A stretch of 64,000 nucleotides of DNA from Branchiostoma floridae (GCF_000003815.2 NC_049979.1:28206249-28270248); one strand, 5' to 3'; positions 1 to 11,511 are shown, counted from the first letter of the stretch. Notes: a model not told the origin generated them from the sequence alone. Numbers and translations: made by a program.

Positions 1-510
1 TTGGTGCTGAACAGCATACACACTATAAAACAGCACCTGTCCTTGGTGTTGAACAGCATACACACTATAAAACAGCACCTGTCCTTGGTGCTGAATAGCA
101 TACACACTATAAAACAGCACCTGTCCTTGGTGCTGAACAGCATACACATTACAAAACAGCGGCTGTCCTTGGTGCTGAACAGCATACACACTATAAAAAA
201 CAGCACCTGTCCTTGGTGCTGAACAGCATACACACTATAAAACAGCACCTGTCCTTGGTGCTGAACAGCATACACACTATAAAACAGCACCTGTCCTTGG
301 TGCTGAACAGCATACACACTATAAAACAGCACATGTCCTTGGTGCTGAACAGCATACACACTGATATTGTTTCTGTTCTTCGTGTGCTGAACACCATTTG
401 CATCCTAAAACAGTTTGGCCTTGAAGCTGAACAACATCTGTCAAATGTAACTGGTTCTTCCCTGAAGTTGAACGAGATTCACACAATGAAACAGTTTTCA
501 TCATCGGTGA
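1..510. repeat. 42-bp minisatellite, 9 clear units then degenerate units
   Basis: Nine units of 42 bp begin GGTGCTGAACAGCATACAC at 3, 45, 87, 129, 171, 215, 257, 299 and 341; the fifth has two extra A's. Degenerate units continue to about 510. Because 42 is a multiple of three, each strand stays open over long stretches (14-residue repeats such as VLNSIHTIKQHLSL on plus), but the two-base slip breaks the frame. I read this as non-coding minisatellite in or beyond the LRRC74-like gene. The array runs off the left edge. Confidence 0.9.
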
Positions 511-921
511 TGAAAATTTGCACCACGAAACTTTTTTTCCTCCGACAGTGCTGGAAAAAAGCTAAGCAATGAAATTATTCTAACCTTAGTAAGTGGTAAT
601 TTTCTAATTTCAAATAAGTTGTGTGAAAGGAAAAGTTTGTTTGATAAGATAAATATGGATTTAATAGTTTGCTTTTATTTTGCAGTTGATCGAAACTTAC
701 AAATTGAGAGTAACAAAATGTTTGAATTGAAATAAAAATATAGAGATGTTGACGGACAAAAACAGAACACGTCTTAGTGAAGCAATTTTCTTCATACACC
801 AAGTTTCTATTGGACGTTGCTATATTACGTTAATAATGGACAATAAATGAACAAATTGTGATATGCCTATATCAAGATATAGTCAGAGATGTAAAACATC
901 TTTTCTGTAAACACTCAGTAC
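511..921. other. AT-rich stretch, no gene seen
   Basis: No LRR-like exon was found here on the minus strand, so this is probably intron between the last visible LRRC74-like exon and the next exon outside the window. Confidence 0.5.
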
Positions 922-3900
922 CTATTCCAGCTCCCATGAATCCCCCGCCAACTTCACTAAACTCGTTTCCACTCAGGTTCAGTTCCTCCAAGTGTCTGTT
1001 GTTCTAAAAGCAAGAACAGTGAATTCCCTTTGACTGCCTTTTAATAAAGTTTGTAACAGGTTACTAATATAAAATCATGATAGATAGGAGCAGGAGTACA
1101 TCAAAATTGACAGCAATGAAAATTTCAAAACCATGCACAAGATATAGACTGTATTACTGAAACTAGTGTTTTTTAACCCTCATATATCTTGTGCTTTAAT
1201 CTACCAATTGGAATCCTACAACATGTATGAGTGAGTGAGTGAGTGAGTGAGTGAGTGAGTGAGTGAGTGAGTGAGCAAAGGAGTCAGCATGCTAAATGCT
1301 GCTAATGTGCTATTTTTCCTGTTAAGTGGCGACACCAATATTCAAGAAGTTCTCTTTAAACTGTGACCCTGCATTTTCCTATGTGCATGTTGGATCAATA
1401 GAACATAATGGTAGTATGTACCTGCATGGCACCAGCAAAGAACATGGCATCTCTGTCACTGAATTTGTTTTCTGTACAAAGTAAAGAATTAACATGTTAG
1501 CTAGCAGTAACTTACACTAGGTCACAGTTATCCATGGGGTAACATATATCTGTTGTTTCTAAAAACTGAGCACTAATTAATAAGGGATATCAAATCAATA
1601 TTTTGTAGCCAACAAGTGCAGCCAAGTAAGTGCAGCCTTACCTGCCAGGTTGACTCTCCTGAGAGACCCGTTCTCCACCAACATGTCTCCCATCGCCTCC
1701 GCTCCTTCTGTACCGAGTCTGTTGTTGGCAAGGTTCTAGTAGGCATGGAAGAGAAGAGAATGAAAAAGGCATGCTGTTATGCACAGTGTTCTGTTGTCAT
1801 CCACTGTTGGCGAAGCGCTGCTTAACACGGTTCTTTATTCAGAATAAAGACATATGCCATGACCCCGCATGAGGGTGTTTAAGCATCCTTAATGATGCAA
1901 TAATTGTTTTCTTAGGTTGAATGAGAATCTGCATGTGAAAGTTGCACAACGCAGTCTTGCAGGGTATATGGTACAAACTAGGCATTGGAGCTTTCTTTTA
2001 CACAACCAATAATGTCTCTCTCTTTAACGTCTCTTATGTTTCAAAGTCTATCAGACTCCTTCCTCAGAGCTTATGACTGGAGTACTGTTTCTTGCCTCTA
2101 TGTAGCTGATGTAGGTGGCGCTTTTGAGAACACAATCCCAAACGTGGAAGGACACTAACTTAGCCACGTTTGGGATTGTGTTCTTGCTGCAAAAGCGCCA
2201 TCTACATCGGCTAATGATAGCAACAAGAAGCAGCACTCCAGTCTGATAGACATTGAAACATAAAAGACAGATATGAGAGATATTACTGGTTATGTAAAAG
2301 AAAACTCATTGTTCTACCAACCTGATGAAATTATTTATGGAAGACTTACTATGTCTGTGATGCTGGGGTTTTCCTTCAGCATGTCCGCCATGTACTCCGC
2401 CCCCTCGCCTGTCATCCAGTTATCCTCCAGACTCAGCCTCTCTATGAAGGTGTTGATCTGTGTGTTGTCGACAATGACAGATGGATTATGAAGTTCACTC
2501 ATAGGAGGCCACAATTATGTTTTTATATAATAATAATACCGGGTGTATTTTGCAGCCAGTACGTACCCAAAGTGAGGGTAATGAGGCTGTTTAACGTGGT
2601 CGAGGCACCTCCTCGAGCACGGGACCCCCATATTCAAACTGTAATCAGGGAAAACAATCCCACCAAAACTGAAAAAAATAGTGTAAAGGCACACTGGAGA
2701 ATCATGGATTTTAGTCCTGACTCAAGCATCCAGACTTTCATGCTGTATGCACTGAGCAGGGATAACGATAGGTGTGTTAACTTGTGTGGGTTTTCAGCAC
2801 CAAGGACAGGTATGCTCACAAATGGGTGGCCGGTGTTCAGCGCCAGGAGCAAGTTTGCTTTCCTGTGTGAATGGTGTTCAGAAACAAGGACATGTGTGCT
2901 TGCCTTATGTAGGAAATGAATGAATGCACTTCCCACACATGGCGACCGTAAGCAAGAAAGAAAAGCCTGCAGCAGTCAACACGATGTAACATAACGTTAG
3001 TTGGCAAGACTTGATGGTCTCTCCCCCTTCCCAACTAGCGCGACGCTGGTATGGATCCAATTCTAGCTGAGGATTCGGCAGAAGCAACTAAAGTAGAAAG
3101 TCACCGCTATAATTATATGGATGCCACGTTATTCACCGACTAAGCCACGTAAACAACAAACTTCGTGAAAGTAGCCGCAAAATATCTCGTAAAAGCATTT
3201 CATGAATTGTTCACGGTGTCACAGCGACCCCTCGTGACCAGAAAGCAAAATACAGATCCTTTGTTGACATAGGAAAATAATCTTCAAGTCGATTGGCTAA
3301 CCCGGAGTCTATCGTTGATATGATTGGCCAAAGCTAACCAATGGCAGACAGACAAATATGATAGACAGGGGAAAATGTCCCGTATGCGTTAAATTGATAC
3401 ACTACTATTGGTCAATGCGAAGACACACGCATTATCTCTACCAATGACAATGCTTAAGTCATTGTCAAATTGACCAATCACAGATAGGAAATCAAAATTT
3501 TTTCGACTTGAATGATGGTAGTAATATTATCTTCCGCAAGGCGACGCTTCTGTACCAGTACGCCATTGTGCTGTACAACTACAAAATGTACTGTCACTCG
3601 AGTTATGGCCACAGCATATAAATTTTATTGATAACATCAGACTTGATTGTGACCTAATCATGTTAATCAGGTACGTTGTATCCTATACAATTGTCGAGCA
3701 ATAAAGTTCATTCATTCATTCATTCATACTGAAAAAATTGTTGTTCGGGCTGAATAACTCTAGTTGCATTTCATTACTCGTTCCTTGATACTGTTCGAGA
3801 GTCGCTAGATGTCTCTCTTACCGTGAGGGCTGTTGCGATACACTTCGTCCCTGTAGGACCCAGCCCGTAGTGGTCCATGTTGAGCTCCCTTGCCGTTATC

Positions 3901-5348
3901 TGGCGCAGAAACGTGGAGGCCGGCACCACCCCTGTCCTTCTGCACACTGACCGGTACAGTCTTGTCATCTCACTCACAGGGTCGTATTCCTGAACCACGG
4001 CCTCAGGTTCTGATGAGAGGAAAGAGTGGACTGTTGAGTACGAACATGATGCGTTATGTCATGAGACGTTTTACCGTTACGCCATGAGACGTTTTGCAAT
4101 GCCAGCAAACAAACAAAAGACACCACTTTTCTGGGTAGCGTCTGTGTTAGGCCACGGCAAGTCAATTTTATGGATGACATCACCTGCAGACTACAAAATT
4201 AACGCCAGAGGGTTAAAAAAACAAGATGGGTAAAAAAAAGTGGCTAAAGTGACATCATAAACGTTGTAACAAGAATTAAAGCGACAAAACATGCTATCAC
4301 AGCCCACAAGTCTTTTAGATCTGTATTCAATCAAGAAGCGCACAAAATGTGGTAGACTAGTACTGGTATCACATACTAAGTTGACAGCTACACCACTGCA
4401 CTCATGGCTACCACATCGGTACCACTTTTATAACTATTAAACTAGTTTCACTTCTACAACGGCAGTCATGGCTACATGTACCTCACTAGTGTCACTTCTA
4501 CAAGTACAGTCAATGCTACAGCATACGGCAAGGCATATCTTCCCATTTTTGTACTGTCTCTTTATGTTGACCACTTAACGTTATATCGGGAGGGAGGCAT
4601 TTTTTGGTTTGTTTTCTTACGAATTAAAGGCAAAAAATAATGTTATCCGTAGAATTTATTGGCTGTGGCAATACATTTTGTTACAAACGTTACTAGTGAC
4701 ACAACACTGTGACTGTTGAGAGGTGGGCCAAGCCTACACAAGGCTACACACATGGCTACAAGGTGAAGACAATTTGATGTAAAATAGTGATGAGTTGTAA
4801 TACTAATAGAATATAGGAGGGGTGATCAATATGTTCTGAGCCTCACAGAGACATAATGTGCACAACTCAAGTTTCGGGACATGAATATGAAGTGCCAAAA
4901 AGCAGTTACTCAAGCAACTGGATATGACTTTGGAAACGGTCAGACGTTACAACTAGCATCCATTACTTTTCGTCAGTGACACTGCTGAGGTCTTGTTTGA
5001 GAGAGGTTTTATATCGTAGTTGTGAATTGACCTGCAAAAGAGATCTAGTTGGAGAACAGATTTGTCCTAACTAATACTACCTGAATGTCTAACCTTCATC
5101 GACGTATAGCATGAACATCAACTAAATTTTACATAAATTTTGTTATTAATTACTTTCCAGTCGACTTCCTTGTAAAGGGCAGTAGGTAAGTGACAAGGAA
5201 AAGAAGGTTGAACGAATGTCTTGAATGTTGAGGCTGAGAACTTATTGATCACCCATAGCTAAGTATTGGTTAATTTACCTTCTAATTCCAGGTCCGTTTC
5301 GTAGTCGTCCGAGTCTCCCATGTCATTATCGAAGTCCGGTGTGGCCAT
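922..5348 (-). CDS. LRRC74-like: LRRC74A/B-like leucine-rich repeat protein, first six coding exons (partial)
   Basis: Six minus-strand exons join in frame: 5279-5348 (ATG at 5346-5348), 3822-4009, 2350-2457, 1642-1735, 1422-1471 and 922-1003, giving 197 codons plus one base. All have GT donors and AG acceptors, and the phases agree (1,0,0,1,0,1). The start is an acidic MATPDFDNDMGDSDDYETD segment, then a region with LNMDHYGLGPTGTKCIATAL, which closely resembles vertebrate LRRC74 (HHGLGPMGTKAIA type). Ribonuclease-inhibitor-type LRRs follow: RLSLEDNWMTGEGAEYMADM, NLANNRLGTEGAEAMGDM, ENKFSDRDAMFFAGAM and ELNLSGNEFSEVGGGFMGAG. Exon boundaries fall inside LRRs, as is usual for this repeat class. 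Remaining LRRs and the C-terminus lie beyond position 1. The exon-3 acceptor (CACACAG, 2458-2460) lacks a good pyrimidine tract; I chose it because it keeps phase and matches human spacing. Molecular function is poorly known in the family; LRRs suggest protein binding. Confidence 0.9.
1228..1275. repeat. (TGAG)n microsatellite
   Basis: A run of about twelve TGAG units in the LRRC74-like intron between exons 5 and 4. Confidence 0.95.
1988..2307. repeat. Foldback element (long inverted repeat) in LRRC74-like intron 3
   Basis: Left arm 1988-2147 pairs with right arm 2164-2307 around a 16-base loop. The inner 45 bp (for example CACAATCCCAAACGTGG against CCACGTTTGGGATTGTG) are almost perfect; the outer arms, from GAGCTTTCTTTTACACAACC to GTTATGTAAAAGAAAACTC, have scattered mismatches. 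The left arm has about 16-19 extra bases near 2065. It looks like a foldback MITE. It ends about 43 bases from the donor of exon 3, so the pre-mRNA could form a long hairpin. Confidence 0.85.
2592..2640. repeat. SINE-like fragment (CCTCCTCGAGCACGGGACC)
   Basis: This resembles the box-B part of the tRNA-like repeat at 13525-13640 (CCTCCTCGAACACGGGACC). Only a short fragment is recognisable. Confidence 0.45.
2793..2905. repeat. Degenerate inverted relic of the 42-bp minisatellite
   Basis: Three diverged units begin TTCAGCACCAAGGACAGG, TTCAGCGCCAGGAGCAAG and TTCAGAAACAAGGACATG. They match the reverse complement of the repeat at 1-400 and have about the same 42-bp period. Confidence 0.6.
3285..3480. 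promoter_or_regulatory. Cluster of CCAAT/ATTGG boxes in LRRC74-like intron 2
   Basis: Six CCAAT pentamers in both orientations lie within about 200 bp: GATTGGCTAAC, GATTGGCC, AACCAATGG, TATTGGTC, TACCAATGA and GACCAATCA. NF-Y binds such sites, so this could be an internal promoter or enhancer. It could equally be repeat-derived, since ATTGG motifs also occur in the element at 10818-11208. Confidence 0.3.
3690..3728 (+). repeat. Retroposon-type 3' end with (ATTC)n tail
   Basis: ACAATTGTCGAGCAATAAAG followed by TTCATTCATTCATTC. A near-identical terminus (ACAATTGTCGTGCAATAAAG) is at 36834-36854, so this is the 3' end of a dispersed retroelement. The body upstream was not recognised. Confidence 0.6.
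4010..5278. other. LRRC74-like intron 1
   Basis: No coding signal seen. It includes imperfect approx. 60-bp repeats of a GGCTAC/CACTTCTACAA motif at 4380-4520, and at 4896-4930 the motif GTTACTCAAGCAACTGGATA, which recurs inverted at 11608-11652 and imperfectly near 62725. Confidence 0.5.
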
Positions 5349-7030
5349 GGTGTATGTACGTTACGCCCTTCCGACGGCAGTCATCAAATAAACACTTCCA
5401 ACATGTCCTCTTCGTTGAACATCATTCGTACACACGACACATTATCTAGTCTGACTGAGACCAAGTCAGGCTCTGGACGCATTTGAAACGTCCGTAAATC
5501 GGTGGTAAACTGTTTACGACAAGAGGATCTTTGCATAAGTCTGGAGACACGATGCAGTTTTGTTTGTGTGATCAGGAAGTTTTGAGACTAAACACTGGGC
5601 AGGTGGTCGGCTCTTCAAGACAGGTGCATATAAACGTGCACTTCTGGCACTCGCCTTCGATTAGGAGACGCTGATTCAACGGTGTAGTATTCCAGAAGCC
5701 TTCGCCAACGGTCCACATAAATCCCCAAACAACGAAATCCGCTCCCGGCTATAGATTATTTATGACACATTCAACGTAAAATCAGGAAGATACGACTACC
5801 ATAACAAAGCAAACACGCGGCCTTACTTTCAGGAGACAGCTGTACATACAAACATACGTACATAAACACTATTATATACAGATATCCCTTTGTAAACAAC
5901 TCGCCTAAGTACGCACGACTCCAATAGCAAGTCCAAGTGAGGATTCTATATCGGTTGTGTTGTTTTGAAGAGTCCCTGTATTGCTTCTAAGGTTTGGCGA
6001 GCGAGTCGGCGACCTATATATCAACACCAACTGTAGATTATGTATCCATAGACACGTAACCAATTCATTTGGCATTGTCAGTATGATTAAAGCTATACTC
6101 AGTACATTGACAAATAGAAAAAGGCTTTTGTGTACCTGTGTTGTGAGAAGGATACATCTGTCAGTGTCACATCTGTCATCACCCCCTCAAAATATTGTAC
6201 AGGTAACCCACATCTTCGACGAAACCACTAACGGCTTCCCTGATGTGTTTTTTCGTTGTAAAATTTTGCTATGGTGGATCTTGAGTTATCTATACATATA
6301 CGTATCTGAAAGAGAAGACTGGCTAGGATTGTGCTGAATAGCCTAGAGATGACAGTGATGCTTGGATACTTTATGTCCATATCGTGACGTGTCCTTTCGG
6401 GATAGAGAAAGGCTCTTTGTAACAGAACAGTGGATGCACCATAACTGTCACATGGGAAAGAATACAACACCCAAACTATTGAAATTACCTATTATGAAAA
6501 CTCATAGTAAATTCACTTTTGTGCCGGATCTTCTTTGTGAAATGTCGGCGAGGCCTATCATTGTTGGATCACGACATATCTATTACAAGAAAGGAGGTTT
6601 ATAATATGTAATATTTGTGAGTAAATGTAAACATATGACACACGTATTAAAAGGGAATTCCACTACAGAAGGGAGTGTTATTTTTCAATTGATAACGTAT
6701 CAATAAATACATAATCAGCCGACCGTTTTGTGGGATTCCACTTGTGGTGAATTATGTGATGTATGTTTTGTAAAACAACATGACACTCACTAAACCCATG
6801 CAGACCCTATCCATTCGTTCTCTATACGTATAGACACTTTATTTATCGTGCATATTTTCGGTATACATGAGGATTTCTATGCACACCAAGGCCAATTTAT
6901 ATTGCTGTGTATACCAAAGAACACAGAACAAGACGAGCAACCAACACAATAATCATTTTCTACTGAATGAGTTCGTCTTTGCGGTACTTCTTTGTGATAC
7001 TGAAAATGTACTAGGAGCTGAATGTTCGTC
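5349..7030. other. Upstream/intergenic region, no supported gene
   Basis: The LRRC74-like promoter should lie just above 5348, but I see no distinctive core motif. Open frames here (longest about 118 aa at 5981-6337) have no recognisable motif or splice context. Confidence 0.45.
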
Positions 7031-7382
7031 AAGTAGCATTACGGCTTGCTGAAGACTGTGTAACAAGAATTCATTAGCTCCCCCGGGCGCCTCAATGCTA
7101 TATTGCACCTTATGTAAGTCATAGCATATGCATAGATCTTACATGAATTTGACAGGAAAATTTGACCTATATTAATTGACAAACAGAAAGACGAAAGTAC
7201 CGTTTCATTTTTACAAAGTGCAAAATTTTCATTTCGCAAATTAGGATTGAAATTTGGACAATTGACAATTTGACAATTGAAAATGGACATTCACTAACTT
7301 CTGTTGGTAAAATGTGAAAGAAACTCAACATTTACGATCTAGCTATCCCAATTTTGTTTCATATGGAAAGTTTAATATATTG
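7031..7382. repeat. Dispersed repeat R1, copy 1
   Basis: It begins AAGTAGCATTACGGCTTGCT and shares collinear blocks (TTTGACAGGAAAATTTG, GTTAAAATGTGA-type, ATCCCA..TTTTGTTTC) with 11512-11942. The pair is diverged and has small indels. Confidence 0.75.
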
Positions 7383-8037
7383 ATTTATGGCAGCCTAACA
7401 AGTGTCCGTAGGATACAAGCCTCCGTGAGGTAATTCCCTCCGTGAAACGGACGGTTTGTAGCGACTGCTGTTTGTATGTCAGAGCGATGTTTGCCAGCAT
7501 GATAACTAGAAAAAGCATTAATGTATTGTTTGATATTTGGTATGTTGGTAGGTCTTTATATGAAAAAAATGATAGGAATTGCGGTTCGATAGAGTGCTCT
7601 AGCGGCGTGTTACGGTACTTTAGCGGAACGTCCGGTTTTGATATTTTTTGTTCTAGACTTGTAATGGTTTGCAGAGTGGAATAAGGTGTCTATGATCGTT
7701 ACGACAACTAAATCGATGAACATAATATCATAAATTAATGGTCATTACTTGAATATTTCCTATTAAAATAGAGGAAACTAGACGTACATAAGTCACGAAA
7801 ATGTAACAATATAAACTTACAGTAGGGCGACTGATAAGCCACGCCCGGACCCACAAGGGCGAATGAACTGAACTACACTCCTGAAGTCAAGGTCCTCATC
7901 GACTCCCGATGGACGAACATCATCATCAGGGCGACGACCAAATTACTCCCTCCCGTGGAGGCGCTTTCATCAACATGTGGATATCCGATAGGCTTAACCT
8001 TCAAGTACAACTTTGGTTTTCCTAATCTCTCGCCGTG

Positions 8038-8198
8038 CAAATGTCACGATCAATTAGGCGGTGCGTTTTCCAGCTGAACACCTCAGGTTATTACTCGCAC
8101 TTCACTCCCATGAAGGTAGATTTACCGACAGACGGACAAACATCCGTTCTCAGTATCGGCTACTGTAAAAACTAAAATGTACACAATGGTTTTATGTT
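8038..8198. repeat. Dispersed repeat R2, copy 1
   Basis: ATGTCACGATCAATTAGGCG through TACTGTAAAAAC matches 12898-13051 (ATGTCACGATCATTTAGGTG through TACTGTAAAAAC). Confidence 0.8.
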
Positions 8199-8965
8199 CG
8201 GGCCTTTCGGGGTGAACTACTTTCTAGTATTCGCCGAGAACTGAGAACCATCGCGAAAACTCAAAAACAATCCGCGAACACTCCATCTACCGTGAAATTA
8301 AATCCACACGAACATTTCGTCTTTCATAGTAATTACTTCTGCTAGATAGTGATAGTTTTGTACGATCTCTGCTATTCAAAAGTCGTTATAAAGTGATGAG
8401 ATTCGATCACATTACATGTTGCCCTAAATGGCAAATGTAACATGAACTTAGTTGTGGAAAAAACGTGCCGATCTCATCAAATAGCAAGTCTATACTACCA
8501 TAAAACATCCACATGAATTTACAAGACACGTCACTTTATTTATTTTACCAGGAACAATGCAACTCAGGTCATCCTAGACCTATTTTTCAGGCAATCCTTG
8601 GCATATGCACATACATAGAAACAACACAATAGCAATAAATAACAGCATATCTGTAAAAATAGCATTACTAAGCCATTAGGTACATGTATAATTGGTAGAG
8701 GACATATCTTCGAATCTGTTATGTATTCTTTCATTTTTTACATGGCTTACAACACTTTCTATGCCGCATTGTTTCTTACAACATTTGTATCATGAAACGT
8801 GGACATGTAGAATAAACAATATGTATCATTCTGTAAAATCTAGATAAGCTAGGCTCACGATTGTTCTTCTTTTCTTGCTCTTCTTTACAGAGAAATCACA
8901 GATTAAAAAGATTGTAATTGAGCTCTGATTAGTCCAGCATAAAAGCGAGCAAAATATACATTTGT

Positions 8966-9150
8966 AGCTTGCGTAGTGCAGTGCTTAACGGCCCTGAATA
9001 TGGACCAGGAAGCCGAGAGTTCGAGTCCCGGATGCGTCGCTCACCAGACATGCATACTACTGGACGTTAAGCCGTTGTCCATTGTGCTTGTTACGTTGAA
9101 AAGAACAAGAGGGATTTCCCCCAGTACAATAAAGCTGTTTTAAAACACTG
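8966..9150 (+). repeat. tRNA-derived SINE-like element
   Basis: Box-A-like GTAGTGCAGTGCTTAACGG (8973-8991) is followed 26 bases later by box-B-like GAGTTCGAGTCCCG (9017-9030), the spacing of an internal Pol III promoter. The sequence after it does not complete a tRNA cloverleaf. It ends with a non-tRNA tail containing AATAAAG. I call it a SINE and not a functional tRNA. Confidence 0.55.
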
Positions 9151-9299
9151 TACACAACGTCTGTCTTCTCTGTCACAACCAGTGGCGGGGAGAGGCCGTT
9201 ATAGCCGGCCACGGACAGCAGAGTTTGCGTTATTCTTCGGTCACTATTGGAAAAAGAGTGCTGGACATCACAGGCTTTTTTTGTCGCACTTTTGGACCG

Positions 9300-9505
9300 G
9301 GCTAAAAGGTCGGGCCCCAAATTTTCATCGAACTAGGACTTAAAATCAACCCGGGACCCGGTAACAAATATAGATACCGAGACTTACCTAAGAGGTATCC
9401 CCGCGGTATCCGGCAGTCAACCGGGACAAATTTGTAGCTTCCGAGACGACCGGGGCCACACATCCGACGGACATCCGTGCAATTGTGACCGAAGCATATC
9501 ACAGA
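9300..9505. repeat. Dispersed repeat R3, copy 1
   Basis: Shared diverged blocks with 48655-48863: GGTCGGGCCCC, GTAACAAATA, AAGAGGTA, GCGGTATCCGGCAGTC and GTGACCGAAGCATA. Lineage unknown. It abuts the 3' end of the GPCR. Confidence 0.55.
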
Positions 9506-9536
9506 CTATTTGGTAAGAGTTTTTGTTTCGTTCAAT

Positions 9537-10613
9537 CTACGGATCGAGTTCGACGTTTCCGACGTGGCTGTTACGGAAGAGCCGTGCGACACCGCGTCGG
9601 ACCTCCTGAAGACGGAACCCGTAGATCACAGGGTTGATGGCGGAGTTCAAGATGACGAAGACAAACATTCTGGCAAGAGAAGCGCTGTCTTGAGTGAACA
9701 TGGCCATCTTGATAGCAAATGGCATCCACCCCACACTAACACCACGGTGATGATGACAACGGTGACCGCGGATTTTCTGCTGACGCTCGGCGGGGCTCCC
9801 ACGGCGGCTTCCTGTGCAGCGGTNNNNNNNNNNNNNNNNNNNNNNNNNNNNNNNNNNNNNNNNNNNNNNNNNNNNNNNNNNNNNNNNNNNNNNNNNNNNN
9901 NNNNNNNNNNNNNNNNNNNNNNNNNNNNNNNNNNNNNNNNNNNNNNNNNNNNNNNNNNNNNNNNNNNNNNNNNNNNTCCTTCCTCCGCACGACTCGCGCA
10001 GTGCCACCCGAAGTTGGGCAGCATCGCCAGCAACACAGACCACAGCCAGACGATCAAGACAACGACCTTACACTTAGAGCAAAACGAACGTGAACCGGAG
10101 TCGCAACATGGCGTCGGACGGGCTGGTCTCATTGAGGCCATAGCACAAAACCGAACTACCGGAAAAAATGAAGACTATACCCGTCAGAACGTCGCTGGCC
10201 GTCAGGTTGGCCACGAGGATGTACGCAGGTGTGTGGAGATGTTCGTGTTTCATGATGGCAGCTAGAGGGAGGCTGTTTGCCACGACCGACCAGAAGCAAA
10301 GACACAGTGTAGCGTACACGGTATTATATACATGTATAACGGAGCCGGAATACGAAAGACCTTTTGGATCGTTTTCCAAACATTTGGAGACGTTTGAGGT
10401 GATGTTTCCTGATGCTCTGGAACTGACGATGAATGTCGTATTGATGTCACAGTCCTCAAACGAACCGTTATGCGGCGTTGAGTAGATGGAAAATCCCGTT
10501 TCAGTTGTCAAATTGTAGCAGGGTTCAGAAGCAGATGTTGCCCCAACGTAGTGAATCACTGCAGCGCTGAATACAAGCAACAACACCCGCCAGTAGCGTT
10601 CTCTGGAACCCAT
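9537..10613 (-). pseudogene. Rhodopsin-like (class A) GPCR, MECA/lysophospholipid-cannabinoid-like, broken
   Basis: The reading frame starts at the ATG at 10611-10613 with a hydrophobic leader and an N-glycosylation-rich N-terminus (NLT, NGS, NTT, NIT, NVS). Helix 1 follows, then LHTPAYILVANLTASDVLTG, a helix 2 with the conserved Asp. After FTFVLL the frame stops (TAA 10074-10076). In another frame from 10072 a helix-4-like CKVVVLIVWLWSVLLAMLPN appears directly, so helix 3 and the DRY motif are missing. A 153-base gap (9824-9976) covers the ECL2/helix-5 region. Helix 6 (AVTVVIITVVLV) is separated by an apparent one-base deletion near 9745 from GWMPFAIKMAMF. Helix 7 keeps NSAINPVIYGFRLQ (NPxxY), and the frame ends at 9537. 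SDVLTG and NPVIY with the short HxHLHTP loop fit S1P/LPA/cannabinoid-type receptors. It is either a pseudogene or a poorly assembled locus beside the gap. Confidence 0.8.
9824..9976. other. Assembly gap (153 N)
   Basis: Run of N inside the GPCR. Confidence 1.
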
Positions 10614-10817
10614 TATTAACCCTCGTCGTAATTACGAGAATTAGATATATAAGATAAAATAAATAAGACAGAGTGAGTGAGCAATAAAGAGATAGAGAGA
10701 GAGCAAGAGAGATCACGAAAGGATGAGGATTAGGACACAGGAAAGTAGGGCTAAACGGTGATCTATATGGCCTTTACCGCCAGTCCCAAAGTACTAGCCC
10801 CACTTCGAGCTTGTATA

Positions 10818-11208
10818 CACCTTTCTCACGCGGCGGCCATCATAGATTGAAGACGAGGTCAATGAGGCAAACAAACAAAAGTTATTTGTAAAATCAGCTC
10901 CCATTTAGTTTTTCCCCAGACCACACAAATTTTCACAATATAAGATCAAATAATAAATATTATAACCAGTATTATGCAGCGAAATATGTAGCAATTTCGA
11001 CTCGCGTACTGACCCCATATTCCCTTAAGAGATGCAAAATAAAAACATAATAATGCAAATATTTGACGGACTTGCAGCCATTCTCTTATTGGTCAATTTT
11101 CTAATTTCCGTGCTATCATTGGTTGAACTACTAATTATGATGGACAGTCTTTTGTTTGCCTCATTGAACTCGTTTTAGATCTATCATGGCCGCCGCGTGA
11201 GAAAGGTG
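10818..11208. mobile_element. MITE with approx. 65-bp terminal inverted repeats
   Basis: The ends CACCTTTCTCACGCGGCGGC (10818 on) and its complement (to 11208) continue as inverted repeats through GGCCATCATAGAT...CAATGAGGCAAACAAA for about 65 bp with few mismatches. TATA flanks both sides (10814-10817, 11209-11212), consistent with a TA-type target. The interior is AT-rich and non-coding. It lies about 200 bp upstream of the GPCR start codon. Confidence 0.85.
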
Positions 11209-11511
11209 TATAATCAGCTATCATATGCGGTTTGACGTCTTGCTTTCTGAATGCATTAGAGCAACAGGTGGAATGGGCACCTCTGATTGGCCTGTAAAGA
11301 ATGTCGGACAGTTAGGCACTAGGCAATATGCACGTACGACTTTCCTCACTTGATGTAGGTGTAAAATACGATGGAGGATGTGAAATATGTTGTGTACAGT
11401 TTTTTGGTATTCAGCAGTTCATAAACATCCGAGCCTAGCCTCCCATCTCTCCTATTGATGTATTAGAATTTGAAAACACCGTCCGTCGACTTGTTATAGT
11501 GAAGTAGCATT

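Noticed and set aside
5981-6337. 118-aa plus-strand frame
   Set aside because: No motif, no splice context, AT-rich intergenic sequence.
8966-9040. Functional tRNA gene
   Set aside because: A- and B-box-like motifs are present, but no full cloverleaf or acceptor stem pairs.
9510-10265. 251-aa plus-strand frame
   Set aside because: Antisense of the GPCR and read through the N gap.
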